From: Eubacterium sp. | GTDB lineage: Bacteria; Bacillota; Clostridia; Lachnospirales; Lachnospiraceae | DNA: 64,000 nucleotides | Assembly (NCBI GenBank): GCA_024684035.1 | Contig: JAIKXQ010000073.1 | Location: forward strand, 1-64,000 | Reading direction: 5' to 3' | In this document: positions 17,538 through 27,388 of the stretch, one piece after another | Layout: each line of letters begins with the position of its first letter | Position numbering within the stretch: the stretch's first letter is position 1 | Made by a program: the position numbers and the translations under genes | The notes under the pieces: generated by a model | Database searches by the model: none | The model's input: only the letters and a program-made list of their open reading frames with translations | Told to the model about the DNA's origin: nothing

Positions 17538-19655
17538 TTGAAAAAACTGAAAACAGTAGTATCGGCCATGCTCATATTGCTGTTGACTCTATGTTGGAGC
17601 GTTCCGATCCATGCCGGAGAAAAGAAGAATTCGCAGACCGTTGTCAGGGTCGGCTACGTAGAGATCAGCAATATGATGGAGGGGATGAGTGACGACGTCG
17701 AGAAGTCGGGACTTGCCTATGATTATCTTCAGCAGGTTTCCTATTACACCAACTGGGAATATGAATATGTGTACGGAACCTGGGATGAGATTCTGGAGAA
17801 GCTCTACAACGGCGAGATCGATGTCATGGCTAATATTTCGAAGTCTGATGAGCGCAAGGGAAAGATTCTTTTCCCGGATTACGCCATGGGCGTCGAGAAC
17901 TATTATATTTATGTAAAAGAAGATGATGCATTGCTCGCCGGAGGTGTTAACGGACTGAAGGGAAAGGTTGTCGGGGTAAACCGGAGTTCTGTCATGGAGA
18001 GTATGCTCTGTGAATGGAACGAAAACGGCGAGTATCAGATCAAGCTCAGGACGTATTCGGGAAATGAGAAACGCTATGAGGATTTCTTCGATGGAGTGAC
18101 AGACGCGACAGTTGAGGCAGATAATGCAGTCCTTACGGATAAGAAGATGATTCCTATGACAAGGATCGGAAGTTCGGAGTATTATCTTGCGGTTTCGGCG
18201 CAACGTACGGATCTCTTGCGTCAGCTCAATGATGCTCTTGATAAGATTGCATCCACGAATCCGAATTTCACGAAACAGCTGTCGGATACCTACTTTCCGG
18301 ATGTGAATGTCAGCACGACCTTGCGAACGGATGAGAGGAAGTGGCTGGCGGATCACCATGAGATCCGTGTTGGTTACCTGCGGGATTATCTTCCCTTTTC
18401 AAAAAAAGACGAAAATGGTGAAGTACATGGAATCCTGATTGATATGCTTCAGGAAATAGAAAGTGCTCTGAACTTCGGAGAAGATGCGACTTTCCGGTTT
18501 GTTGATTTCAGCAGCTCGAAGGAGATGTTGAAGGCTCTGCAGGAAGAGGAAATCGACGCGGCGTTTCCGTTTGAGAGAAACGTTTCGCTGGCAGATGAAC
18601 AGCAGGTGTATCTCACTTCTGAGGTGATCAATACGCAGATGAATCTGATCTGCAGAGGTGAGTATAGAAACGAGTCAAAGATTCATACTATCGGAGTTCA
18701 GAAGGGAAATGACATTCAGGAGGCGATTACAAAGAAACGCTTCCCGCAGGCGTCGATTCTGTACTATGACAGTTTTGAAGAACAGCTGGAGGCAGTCCGT
18801 GACGGCAGAATCGATGGGGTTCTGTTCAGTGACTACCGAAAGGATGTATATCTGAACCGTGCCAGATACAATGGACTGAATACGGTAAGACTCGGTGAGG
18901 AGAGCAGCAGATGCATGGCAGTCAAGAAAGGCAACTATGAGCTGCTTTCTATTCTCAACAGGGGTATTACCTATCTTCCGGTGAACTATGCGGTCATCGA
19001 TACATACAAGTATAAAGAAACCGTTCTGGATTACAGTTTTGAAGATTATGTTCTGGAGCATCCCTTTGAGATTGCTGTTCTCGGAATCATTATAGTTGCC
19101 GCCATTACAGCGACAATTGTCTATATCCTTGGATTGCACAGCAAGCGGAAGTTGCTGGACGAGATGGCTCACAAGGACAGTATGACCGGCCTTTTGAACC
19201 GCAGAGCTTATGATGAATATACAGATCTGCATGACGACACAAACGGGGAAGCGGATCTTATGATTCTTGCCATGGATCTGAACGGACTCAAACAGGTGAA
19301 TGACACCTGCGGACATGAAGCCGGCGATGAACTGATTATCGGAGCAGCCGGGTGCATGAAGTCCGTGCTCGGAAGATACGGAAAGGTGTACCGGATCGGC
19401 GGTGATGAATTCGTGGCTGTTGTTCATCTGGATAAAGTTCATGATGGAAGTCTTCTACAGGAACTTAAGAGATCTTTTGCCGGATGGAAGGGAGCGAAAT
19501 GCTCAAATCTCTATGTCGCCGTCGGTTATTGCTACGGCAATGAAAAAGATAATCTGACCATTAAGGAAATGGTGAGAATCGCGGATTGCAGGCTCTACGA
19601 AGAAAAGAAGAAATTTTATGAGAAATCCGGCCATGACCGCCGGAATCGCAGATGA
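17538..19655 (+). CDS. Membrane diguanylate cyclase with two periplasmic-binding (SBP_bac_3-like) sensor domains
   Basis: TTG start with AGGAGG RBS and signal peptide; two SBP-like domains (VRVGYVEIS..., IRVGYLRDYLPFSKKD...), transmembrane helix, GGDEF domain with YRIGGDEFVAV. Confidence 0.88.
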   Translation: MKKLKTVVSAMLILLLTLCWSVPIHAGEKKNSQTVVRVGYVEISNMMEGMSDDVEKSGLAYDYLQQVSYYTNWEYEYVYGTWDEILEKLYNGEIDVMANISKSDERKGKILFPDYAMGVENYYIYVKEDDALLAGGVNGLKGKVVGVNRSSVMESMLCEWNENGEYQIKLRTYSGNEKRYEDFFDGVTDATVEADNAVLTDKKMIPMTRIGSSEYYLAVSAQRTDLLRQLNDALDKIASTNPNFTKQLSDTYFPDVNVSTTLRTDERKWLADHHEIRVGYLRDYLPFSKKDENGEVHGILIDMLQEIESALNFGEDATFRFVDFSSSKEMLKALQEEEIDAAFPFERNVSLADEQQVYLTSEVINTQMNLICRGEYRNESKIHTIGVQKGNDIQEAITKKRFPQASILYYDSFEEQLEAVRDGRIDGVLFSDYRKDVYLNRARYNGLNTVRLGEESSRCMAVKKGNYELLSILNRGITYLPVNYAVIDTYKYKETVLDYSFEDYVLEHPFEIAVLGIIIVAAITATIVYILGLHSKRKLLDEMAHKDSMTGLLNRRAYDEYTDLHDDTNGEADLMILAMDLNGLKQVNDTCGHEAGDELIIGAAGCMKSVLGRYGKVYRIGGDEFVAVVHLDKVHDGSLLQELKRSFAGWKGAKCSNLYVAVGYCYGNEKDNLTIKEMVRIADCRLYEEKKKFYEKSGHDRRNRR

Positions 19656-19721
19656 ACAGGGCACAAATCTTTCGGATATTTATCAATAGCGAATACGAGT
19701 CGGTAGAGTGTAAATACAGAT

Positions 19722-19774
19722 AAGAACAGCCGTGGGGCTGCCGCCAGATGCGACAGCCCCACGGCTGTTCTTTG
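19722..19774. terminator. Bidirectional terminator
   Basis: Perfect 19-bp stem AAGAACAGCCGTGGGGCTG / CAGCCCCACGGCTGTTCTT. Confidence 0.9.
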
Positions 19775-19869
19775 TATTGGAAGAGGTTTCGCACATCATT
19801 GATAAGGTACTATAAGCTCCCTTCTGAGCTTTGAAATGTAATAGTAATAGTCCGCCGGATCGTTCAGGA

Positions 19870-21936
19870 TCAGATGTCTGTGTCCTCTGTCTGTTTCTGA
19901 TCAGACTTCTCGTCGGTGTTTTTCTCACGGCTTTGATCCGTCATCTGAGGCGGGTTTCCGCCCATACCGCCCCGGGACTGCGTCGCCGCGCCGGTTTCAT
20001 CTACGGTGGTGACAATGCCGGAGAGTGTAGCAGTTCCGGTGGTTTTTCCGTTGATCTGAATGTTGTAGCTCTTATGGTCTTCCAGTGAAGCGGACGCATA
20101 CACTGCAGAGGAGAATTCTTTGGTGGAAGTGTAGCTGATTAGTTCCTTTCCGCTCTCGTCAGTGATGGCAAAGTCTGTGCCGGCCTTCTGTTTCTCGCTG
20201 AAGATGACTGTGAGATCGTGGACGGTGGTCTGATCTGAGTCGGAAATGCTCTGAAGCATTCCGGAGCTTCCCAGAGCGAGAAGGCTACCACCGGTCATAA
20301 TATAAGTTCCGAGGTAATCAAGGGATCCGTTTCCGTCATTGGTCGGACCTTCGACGATGATATCTCCTCCTGTCTGGGTGATACAGGTGTTGGAATCCAG
20401 ACCGTCACCGTCTGCGCTGATGAGAATGGTTCCGCCGTTAATGAAGAGGTAGCCACTGGAAGTCTCCATCATACCGCCTCCGAAGTTACCTCCGTCCGGG
20501 AACTGCGGCTTCTCGGAATTCTCGGAATTCTCATGGTTGGCATTTTCTTCTGCCTGCGAAGCATCGTCGTTGGACGTTTCCTTGTCAGGGCGCTGCGGTT
20601 TCTGGGATTTGTCGTTATCTTCGGCATTTTCCGTAGAACTGTTCTCCGATGCTGCATCTGTATCTCCGGATGGTTTTTCAAATTCGCCATCTTCAGGCTT
20701 AAAGTCCCGGTCAGGTTTCTGGAAATCTCCGTCTTCCGGTTTAAAGTCACCGGACGGCGGCTGGGAGAACCGGCCGTTTTCTTCGGAAGTTGCATCCATT
20801 TCACCGCCAGCAGTATTGATGCCGTCATCAGAAGCCTTCAGGTCAAAGGTGCCGTCATTGATGAAAATGCAGGGGGCTTCCAGAGCCTCATAGCTTTTGT
20901 ACACATTGATAGAACCGTTGTTAAACAGAAGAACAGAGCCGGCAGAGATTCCCTTGCCTTCGGCGGAGATATTGAACTCGCCATTTTCAACCTGTATCTG
21001 GTTTACCGCCTGAAAGGCTTCATCACCGGAAGTTACATTGAAACTTCCATCGGTGATATAGATGAAGCCCCTGTTCTCATCCTCGTCATTCGTAGATTTG
21101 AAGGCGTCGCCCTGTGTATTCAGGTTGAAGTTTCCGTCTGTCACCTCCAGGGCGTCTTTCCCTACAAAGCCGTCGTCTGCAGCGGTGATGTCATAGGAAC
21201 CGCCAAGAATGCGCAGATCGTCTTTGCTGTGGACGGCATCCTTGAAGGCCGCGTTGATGGTCAGAGAACCTTCGCCGTTCAGAACGAGATCGGATGCGCT
21301 GTAAATGACGGCATCAAGTTCTTCATTATTGTGAGTTTCTGCATCTGAAAGGCTGTTTTCGGTTCCTTTCTCCAGAGAAATGGTGACTTTGTCGGCTTCT
21401 GCCACATTGATGACCGGTCCGTCACTGCAAGTGATATCGACACCGTTCAGAATGATGCGAACATCTTCGGTCTTCTGTGTGGAAACGGTGATCGAGCCAT
21501 CTGTCAGAGTTCCGGTAAAGACGTATGTGCCTCCGGAGGTGATGGTGATTTTGGTTCCTTCGTATGTTACTCCGTCACCGTTTACAGAGACAGAATCATT
21601 GCTTAATGCGATGCTGGTGTAGGATCCGGACGTCCAGTTTGTGTAGACGTCATCATCTTTTATTGTAATCATATCGGCAGTTACTGCTGTTTTTACCGCG
21701 GCAGCATCCGCGGCTGAAAGTGCGGCAGCGGAAGTCAATGTGACAGAGGCTTCGCCGTCATGTGTGAAGACCGCCGCATTTGTAGTTTTAACATCGAGGG
21801 TACCGGAGGACGTGGATGAAACAGATGACGTTAATTCGGTATTCAGTGCATTGGAGAGGCCGCAGCTGACCAGAGAAGTGCTGAGTGTTGTAAGTAAAAG
21901 CGTGGCAAGTATTGCTTTATATGTATTGTTTTTCAT
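19870..21936 (-). CDS. Cthe_2159-like (carbohydrate-binding domain) lipoprotein
   Basis: Lipobox LVSCG; repeated beta-helix-like SGGSYDITAADDGF/DGNFNLNTQGDAFKST units; acidic low-complexity insert. Confidence 0.75.
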   Translation of the reverse strand: MKNNTYKAILATLLLTTLSTSLVSCGLSNALNTELTSSVSSTSSGTLDVKTTNAAVFTHDGEASVTLTSAAALSAADAAAVKTAVTADMITIKDDDVYTNWTSGSYTSIALSNDSVSVNGDGVTYEGTKITITSGGTYVFTGTLTDGSITVSTQKTEDVRIILNGVDITCSDGPVINVAEADKVTISLEKGTENSLSDAETHNNEELDAVIYSASDLVLNGEGSLTINAAFKDAVHSKDDLRILGGSYDITAADDGFVGKDALEVTDGNFNLNTQGDAFKSTNDEDENRGFIYITDGSFNVTSGDEAFQAVNQIQVENGEFNISAEGKGISAGSVLLFNNGSINVYKSYEALEAPCIFINDGTFDLKASDDGINTAGGEMDATSEENGRFSQPPSGDFKPEDGDFQKPDRDFKPEDGEFEKPSGDTDAASENSSTENAEDNDKSQKPQRPDKETSNDDASQAEENANHENSENSEKPQFPDGGNFGGGMMETSSGYLFINGGTILISADGDGLDSNTCITQTGGDIIVEGPTNDGNGSLDYLGTYIMTGGSLLALGSSGMLQSISDSDQTTVHDLTVIFSEKQKAGTDFAITDESGKELISYTSTKEFSSAVYASASLEDHKSYNIQINGKTTGTATLSGIVTTVDETGAATQSRGGMGGNPPQMTDQSREKNTDEKSDQKQTEDTDI

Positions 21937-21947
21937 AATTCATTTCC

Positions 21948-22625
21948 TCACAGTTCCTGAATATTTTCAGCGATTTTTCCGCAGACAATGGAGAGATTTC
22001 CGTTCCGTGTGCGGATGTTATCGATCATTTCTTTTTCTTTTTTCTGATCTTTCAGGCAGATGCGGTAATTCAGTTCGTACATACTTCCGAGGTTGACGGT
22101 TTTTACCCGCTCCAGGGAACTCTTTCTTGTGTATTCGCGGAAGATATCATCGAAGATACCTGTGTAATCCAGATCTTCCGGAATGGTTACTTTCAGTGAG
22201 CGAAACTCCCGGTCGTTTCCGGCAAAACCGGATTTCATCAGGAGAATAAAAAGGAGGGCGATGACTGTTGTGATCATTACTGCGAAGAGAATCTGCCCCA
22301 TTCCGCAGGCCAGGCCGACAGCCATGGCAAAGAAAATCGAGAGGATTTCCTTTGAGGTTCCGGGGGCAGAGCGGAAGCGGACAAGGGAGAAGGTTCCGAG
22401 GACAGCTACGGCGCTGCCAAGGCTTCCGCTGGTCATCAGGATGACGGCTTCTACCAGAGCAGGGAGAAGAGCGAGGGTGACGACAAAACTCTTTGTGTAG
22501 TGGTCACTGGATTTCATATAAACCAGCGATATGATGAGTCCGAGAATCAGAGCGGTACCGAAGCAGATGGCCGCGGAACTGATGGACAATGTTCCGTTTG
22601 AGGTATCGAGGATGGTAGAAAACAT
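21948..22625 (-). CDS. DUF4956-type membrane protein
   Basis: Multiple transmembrane helices, FSLVRFRSAPGTSKEILSIFFAMAVGLACGMG; next to a VTC-domain gene. Confidence 0.82.
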   Translation of the reverse strand: MFSTILDTSNGTLSISSAAICFGTALILGLIISLVYMKSSDHYTKSFVVTLALLPALVEAVILMTSGSLGSAVAVLGTFSLVRFRSAPGTSKEILSIFFAMAVGLACGMGQILFAVMITTVIALLFILLMKSGFAGNDREFRSLKVTIPEDLDYTGIFDDIFREYTRKSSLERVKTVNLGSMYELNYRICLKDQKKEKEMIDNIRTRNGNLSIVCGKIAENIQEL

Positions 22626-22642
22626 ATGGGGGACCTCCTGTT

Positions 22643-23593
22643 TTATGATGATTGCAGTAAAATGCGGTCGGGAGTGGCAGATGTGTCCGGATCCCGGCAG
22701 ATCACCCGTGGTGAGGGGATCTGCCGAGAATCTATGTAGGCCCGACCGTATTTAGAGAAGGAGGTCGGATAGATTTTGCATGCACTGAGCAACTGCACAA
22801 TAGGGAGAGGAATGGAACCGGAAGCTTTCAGCTCCATGAGGTAGCCAAAGTCTTTGTCCAGTATTTTTCCATGATCCCCGAGGGTGAGATCCAGCTCGTC
22901 GGTTCGATAGCGGATATTCCTGTCGATGGTCAGCCGAAAGCTGTGATCAAAGGTGCCCATATAGGAATCCCTGTCATAGCAGAGCACCATTGCCGGAATC
23001 GGGTGGTAGAAATCCCGGAAATAGGTGAGCTCCCTGCCGATCTGTGTGGAAGGTAGAGTTTCGGGAAGTTTCCGGTCGGAGTTTCCATCCGGATCAATAA
23101 AGGCAGTTGCCTCTGCGCAGGTGAGGGTGGTGCGCCGTTTGTAGACAATGCCATTGAACTTTTTCTTGATTTCCAGAAACGTCTGACTGTCCGCTTTGGG
23201 TACACCGTAGCTTCGGAGCCGGAGCTTTTCCTTGTATTTCGGTTTCTGCATGGAGCGGTTGACCAGATCATGATTGGGGGTATCGTAATAGATATTCAGG
23301 ATCTGACTGTGGGGGAAGGCTCCGTCCGGTTCGATCAGCAAAGAAGCGGCCTCCAGAAACTGCAGGTATTGCTCTTCTGTCATGCGGTACTTGATCTCTT
23401 TGCGGGCAAATGTGAGGATCGGTTTTTCACCTTTGATTTTGATAAGGATCACATCCTTTCCTGTTCGTTGGATCTGTAAATCCCTTTGGTTTTGTGTTGC
23501 TCTGAGAATAGTGTAGAAAAGAATTGTGTTTGATATGTGGGAAAAATGTGTGCGACTTGTGGGGAAAATATGAAGAAAGTGTGAGTGGATCAA
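22643..23593 (-). CDS. VTC-domain polyphosphate polymerase-like protein (true start may be downstream of 23593)
   Basis: RKEIKYRMTEEQYL, YYDTPNHDL, KEKLRLRSYG, EIKKKFNGIVYKRR, RDSYMG...RLTIDRNIRYR, LMELKASGSIPLPIVQLLSACKIYPTSFSKYGRAY. Confidence 0.88.
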   Translation of the reverse strand: MIHSHFLHIFPTSRTHFSHISNTILFYTILRATQNQRDLQIQRTGKDVILIKIKGEKPILTFARKEIKYRMTEEQYLQFLEAASLLIEPDGAFPHSQILNIYYDTPNHDLVNRSMQKPKYKEKLRLRSYGVPKADSQTFLEIKKKFNGIVYKRRTTLTCAEATAFIDPDGNSDRKLPETLPSTQIGRELTYFRDFYHPIPAMVLCYDRDSYMGTFDHSFRLTIDRNIRYRTDELDLTLGDHGKILDKDFGYLMELKASGSIPLPIVQLLSACKIYPTSFSKYGRAYIDSRQIPSPRVICRDPDTSATPDRILLQSS

Positions 23594-23755
23594 TTTGCGG
23601 AAAAAAGGATTTAGCGTTACTTAATGATTTTGAATTAAAAAGAAAATGGGTTGAATTAGTATAAATTCAGATGGAGGTGCCGAAATATTAAGTAGATGAT
23701 TTACGATTCGGAGATATGCGTTATCGGAAGAGCGAAAGGATTTGGAGGTGCTGTC

Positions 23756-24286
23756 ATGCGTGGGATGAAAGTCAGTCATTGCGGTATCACACAGTTGAAT
23801 ACCGAGGCCATTGTAAACGCCGCAAACGAGAGGCTTCAGGCAGGAGGCGGAGTCTGCGGGGCGATCTTTGAAGCGGCGGGTATTCGGCAGCTGAAGGAGG
23901 CCTGTGATAAGATCGGACACTGTGATACAGGAGAGGCTGTCATCACCCCGGGGTTCGACCTGAATGCGAAGTATATCATCCATGCAGTGGGACCCAGATG
24001 GAAGGACGGAAAGAGCGGAGAGATCGAACTCCTGTATTCCGCGTACTACACAGCCCTTGAACTGGCAGTGAAGAACAACTGCAAGTCCATCGGATTTCCT
24101 TTGATTTCTTCCGGTGTATTCGGCTGTCCTTATGATCATGCATGGGAGACCGCCATTGCCGCCTGCAGAGATTTTCAGGATGAGCACCCGGATCAGGAGA
24201 TCAGCATAGTTTTCGCGATTCCGGACGATGAGATCATGGAATTCGGAGAGGTTATGCTGGACACTATGGGACTTCTGATCTGGTGA
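23756..24286 (+). CDS. Macro-domain protein (ADP-ribose-binding / O-acetyl-ADP-ribose deacetylase-like)
   Basis: CGITQLNTEAIVNAANERLQAGGGVCGAIFEAAG and FPLISSGVFGCPYDHAWETA. Confidence 0.93.
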   Translation: MRGMKVSHCGITQLNTEAIVNAANERLQAGGGVCGAIFEAAGIRQLKEACDKIGHCDTGEAVITPGFDLNAKYIIHAVGPRWKDGKSGEIELLYSAYYTALELAVKNNCKSIGFPLISSGVFGCPYDHAWETAIAACRDFQDEHPDQEISIVFAIPDDEIMEFGEVMLDTMGLLIW

Positions 24287-24373
24287 GGACGATTGCAGGC
24301 CGGTGGAGCCGGTGAGCGAAGATCTAAAAAAGGATTGAAGCAGCACCAGATAAATAAAGATATGCGTACCGAA

Positions 24374-24414
24374 AGCGATGCCTATGCCTACAGAGACAGG
24401 CGTCGCTTTTTTTG
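24374..24414 (+). terminator. Terminator after the macro-domain gene
   Basis: AGCGATGCCT...AGGCGTCGCTTTTTTT. Confidence 0.75.
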
Positions 24415-24450
24415 TCTCATAGGAAATTCGGAGGAATTTCCTATGGAGGA
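24415..24450 (+). repeat. Intergenic repeat family, copy 1 (hairpin module only)
   Basis: TCTCATAGGAAATTCGGAGGAATTTCCTATG; 12-bp perfect arms. Confidence 0.7.
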
Positions 24451-24585
24451 TCTTCTTGTTTAAAATCAGAAACTCCCCACGCATGGTTTTACATATGAAA
24501 AGAAAAAGCGCATAATAAGTTCCGTGTAGTTAAGTGTTTGGATGCATGTGCCTTTGAGTCATGCGGGTAGTTAGGAGTGATTTTT

Positions 24586-25953
24586 ATGAATAAGGATCTG
24601 ACGGTGGGAAAACCGGCGACCGTACTGAGAAGCTTTTGTCTGCCTCTGTTCGGAAGCATTATTTTCCAACAGCTGTACAATATTGCGGACAGTCTGGTGG
24701 CGGGAAAGTTTATCAATGAGAATGCGCTGGCTTCTGTGGGAAACAGCTATGAGATCACGTTGATCTTCATCGCATTTGCCTTCGGTTGCAACATCGGATG
24801 TTCTGTCATCACGTCAATGTTCTTCGGTGCGAAGAATTATAGCAAAATGAAGACGGCGGTATCGACGTCTCTCATTGCCAGTGCGGTGATCTGCGGTGTG
24901 CTTATGGCCATCGGCATCGGTTTCTGCGATGATCTGCTTCGGCTGATTCGTACGCCGGCAGATGTTTTTGCAGATTCGAAACTCTATCTGGATATTTATG
25001 TTTGGGGACTTCCCTTTGTTTTTTTCTATAATATCGCCACAGGTATTTTTTCCGCCCTGGGGGATTCGAAGACGCCCTTCTATTTTCTGGCGGTATCTTC
25101 TGTCTCCAACATCGGAATGGATATCCTTTTCGTCGCAGGCTTTGATATGGGAGTCGCCGGCGTTGCCTGGGCCACCTTCATCTGTCAGGGAGTGAGCTGC
25201 CTGTTGGCTATGCTGGTGGTGCTTCGGAAAGTGAAGAGTATTCCAACAGCAAAAGGTTTCACATGGTTTTCCTGGAAGATCTGCGGGGACATCGCGAAGA
25301 TCGCTGTTCCAAGCATCCTGCAGCAGAGTTTTATCTCTGTGGGAAATATCATCATACAGGGTGTCATAAACGGATTCGGACCTGGAGTTATGGCCGGATA
25401 TTCCGCTTCCGTAAAGCTGAATAACCTGGTGATCACATCCTTCACGACCCTGGGCAACGGCATCTCCAACTATACGGCGCAGAATCTGGGCGCCGGGAAG
25501 AAGGAGCGGATACCGGAGGGATTTAAGGCCGGGCTTAGGCTGGTGTGGACAGTTACCGTGCCGATTGTCATCCTGTATCTCACCTGCGGAAGAACGCTGT
25601 TGATGTTCTTCATTGATAAGCCCTCGGCGACGGCCATGAGTTCCGGACTGATGTTTTTGAGAATTGTAACGCCCTTCTACTTCATAGCTGCAGTGAAACT
25701 CACGGCAGACGGAGTTCTTCGGGGTAGTTCTATGATGGGAAAATTTATGATCGGCACTTTCACAGATCTGATCCTTCGCGTCGTGCTTGCCTTTGTTCTG
25801 TCAGGAACGGCACTCGGCTCCACGGGAATCTGGTGTGCCTGGCCCATCGGCTGGACCGTGTCCGCCGTATGTTCCCTGTTCTTTTATCTCTACGGACCGT
25901 GGAAGGTGAGAAAAGAGAGCGAAAGTGGAATAGTGACAGGTCAGCATCGATAA
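24586..25953 (+). CDS. MATE-family efflux transporter
   Basis: DLTVGKPATVLRSFCLPLFGSIIFQQLYNIADSLVAGKFINENALASVGNS and multi-TM architecture. Confidence 0.95.
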   Translation: MNKDLTVGKPATVLRSFCLPLFGSIIFQQLYNIADSLVAGKFINENALASVGNSYEITLIFIAFAFGCNIGCSVITSMFFGAKNYSKMKTAVSTSLIASAVICGVLMAIGIGFCDDLLRLIRTPADVFADSKLYLDIYVWGLPFVFFYNIATGIFSALGDSKTPFYFLAVSSVSNIGMDILFVAGFDMGVAGVAWATFICQGVSCLLAMLVVLRKVKSIPTAKGFTWFSWKICGDIAKIAVPSILQQSFISVGNIIIQGVINGFGPGVMAGYSASVKLNNLVITSFTTLGNGISNYTAQNLGAGKKERIPEGFKAGLRLVWTVTVPIVILYLTCGRTLLMFFIDKPSATAMSSGLMFLRIVTPFYFIAAVKLTADGVLRGSSMMGKFMIGTFTDLILRVVLAFVLSGTALGSTGIWCAWPIGWTVSAVCSLFFYLYGPWKVRKESESGIVTGQHR

Positions 25954-26085
25954 AACAGCGTTCGTATATTATAATTGATGGAGAAATGTTTGGTGGCGTA
26001 AGTTATGTATCGGGGAAATACCGGAAATCTATACTTTGATAATTCAGGAACCGGTATGCCCCTGAAAAGAGGGGGAGGGAAAGAA

Positions 26086-26559
26086 ATGAGTGAATTTGTT
26101 CGACGCGCGAAAGAAGAAGATATTCCGGCGGTCATTGAATTGCTGAAACAGGTAAACAAGACGCACTATGACGGAAGACCGGATTTATTTAAACTGGCAA
26201 CAAAGTATACGGAAGAGGAACTCCGGGAGATCTTCTGCAACGATCAGACGCCGGTATTTGTTTATGCTGATGAAAACGGACGGGTACTTGGACACGGCTT
26301 TTGTGTTCTGCAGCGCCCGGAGAATACAAGACTTCTCACGGATATCCAGACGCTGTACATTGATGATATCTGTGTGGACGAGGCTGCCAGAGGAAAGCAT
26401 GTGGGCGCGGCGATCTACGAGCATATCCTTGATTATGCACGTTCCTGCGGCTGCTATAACGTAACGTTGAATGTATGGAGTTGCAACCCTGGAGCCATGA
26501 AATTCTATGAAAAGCTGGGACTCGTACCATACAAATTAGGGATGGAGAAAATTCTGTAA
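26086..26559 (+). CDS. GNAT-family N-acetyltransferase
   Basis: YIDDICVDEAARGKHVGAAIYEHILDYARSCGCYNVTLNVWSCNPGAMKFYEKLGL. Confidence 0.93.
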   Translation: MSEFVRRAKEEDIPAVIELLKQVNKTHYDGRPDLFKLATKYTEEELREIFCNDQTPVFVYADENGRVLGHGFCVLQRPENTRLLTDIQTLYIDDICVDEAARGKHVGAAIYEHILDYARSCGCYNVTLNVWSCNPGAMKFYEKLGLVPYKLGMEKIL

Positions 26560-26631
26560 GCTATCGAACCTGCTTAAATCAAGAGCAGAGCATAATTTAT
26601 AAGAAAAATACAGATATTTACGCAATCAGGA

Positions 26632-26670
26632 AAGGTGATCACCTCTACATAGGAAGTGATCACCTTCTTT
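26632..26670 (+). terminator. Terminator
   Basis: AAGGTGATCAC / GTGATCACCTT perfect stem. Confidence 0.8.
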
Positions 26671-26725
26671 ATATTCTCCTGTGTTATAGTTTTGGAAGAA
26701 AGTTTTCTACCGGGGAGGAGAAAAA

Positions 26726-27388
26726 ATGCTGGACATTATCATCGTGGAAGATCACAAGGAGATCGCGGCTCTTTTGCTGGATTTCCTGCAGAATAGAAAC
26801 TACAGGGCGGAGGTCGCGTCCACCGGGGAGCGGGCGCTGGAGCTGTTCGAGGAACAGGGGGCGAAACTGATCATTCTGGATCTCATGCTGCCTGGATTAG
26901 ACGGCTTTTCGGTGTGCTCGAAGATCCGGGAAAATTCCAATGTGCACATTCTCATTGTGAGCGCCAGAGATACAAAGGAAGATAAGTTGAAGGGATTGAA
27001 TATCGGGGCAGACGATTTTATCGAGAAGCCCTATGACATCGATATTCTGCTGGCGAAGATTGATGGGATTTTCAAGCGCAAATACGGTGTCGATGAACTG
27101 CGGGATGCCAATATCGTGCTGAATATCGGAAAACAGAAGCTGGCCGTGGATGGGACGGAGGTGGAAGTCACTGCGAAGGAATTCGAGCTTCTGCGTCTCC
27201 TGATGGAGAACAAGGGAGTGAACCTGAAGAAGGAGTTTCTCTTTAATTCCATCTGGGGGTATGACAGTGATTCTGAGCAGCAGACACTGACGGTTCACAT
27301 CAAGCATCTGCGGGAAAAGATCGAAAAGGATCCGAAGCATCCGGTTCACATCATCACTCAGTGGGGAAAGGGATACCGCTATGAATAA
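26726..27388 (+). CDS. OmpR-family response regulator
   Basis: Receiver domain (LIILDLMLPGLDG) and winged-helix DNA-binding domain (HIKHLREKIEKDPKHPVHIITQWGKGYRYE). Confidence 0.95.
   Translation: MLDIIIVEDHKEIAALLLDFLQNRNYRAEVASTGERALELFEEQGAKLIILDLMLPGLDGFSVCSKIRENSNVHILIVSARDTKEDKLKGLNIGADDFIEKPYDIDILLAKIDGIFKRKYGVDELRDANIVLNIGKQKLAVDGTEVEVTAKEFELLRLLMENKGVNLKKEFLFNSIWGYDSDSEQQTLTVHIKHLREKIEKDPKHPVHIITQWGKGYRYE

Noticed and set aside
20533-21348. 271-aa plus-strand ORF
   Set aside because: Antisense to the lipoprotein gene, which has a lipobox, signal peptide and operon context
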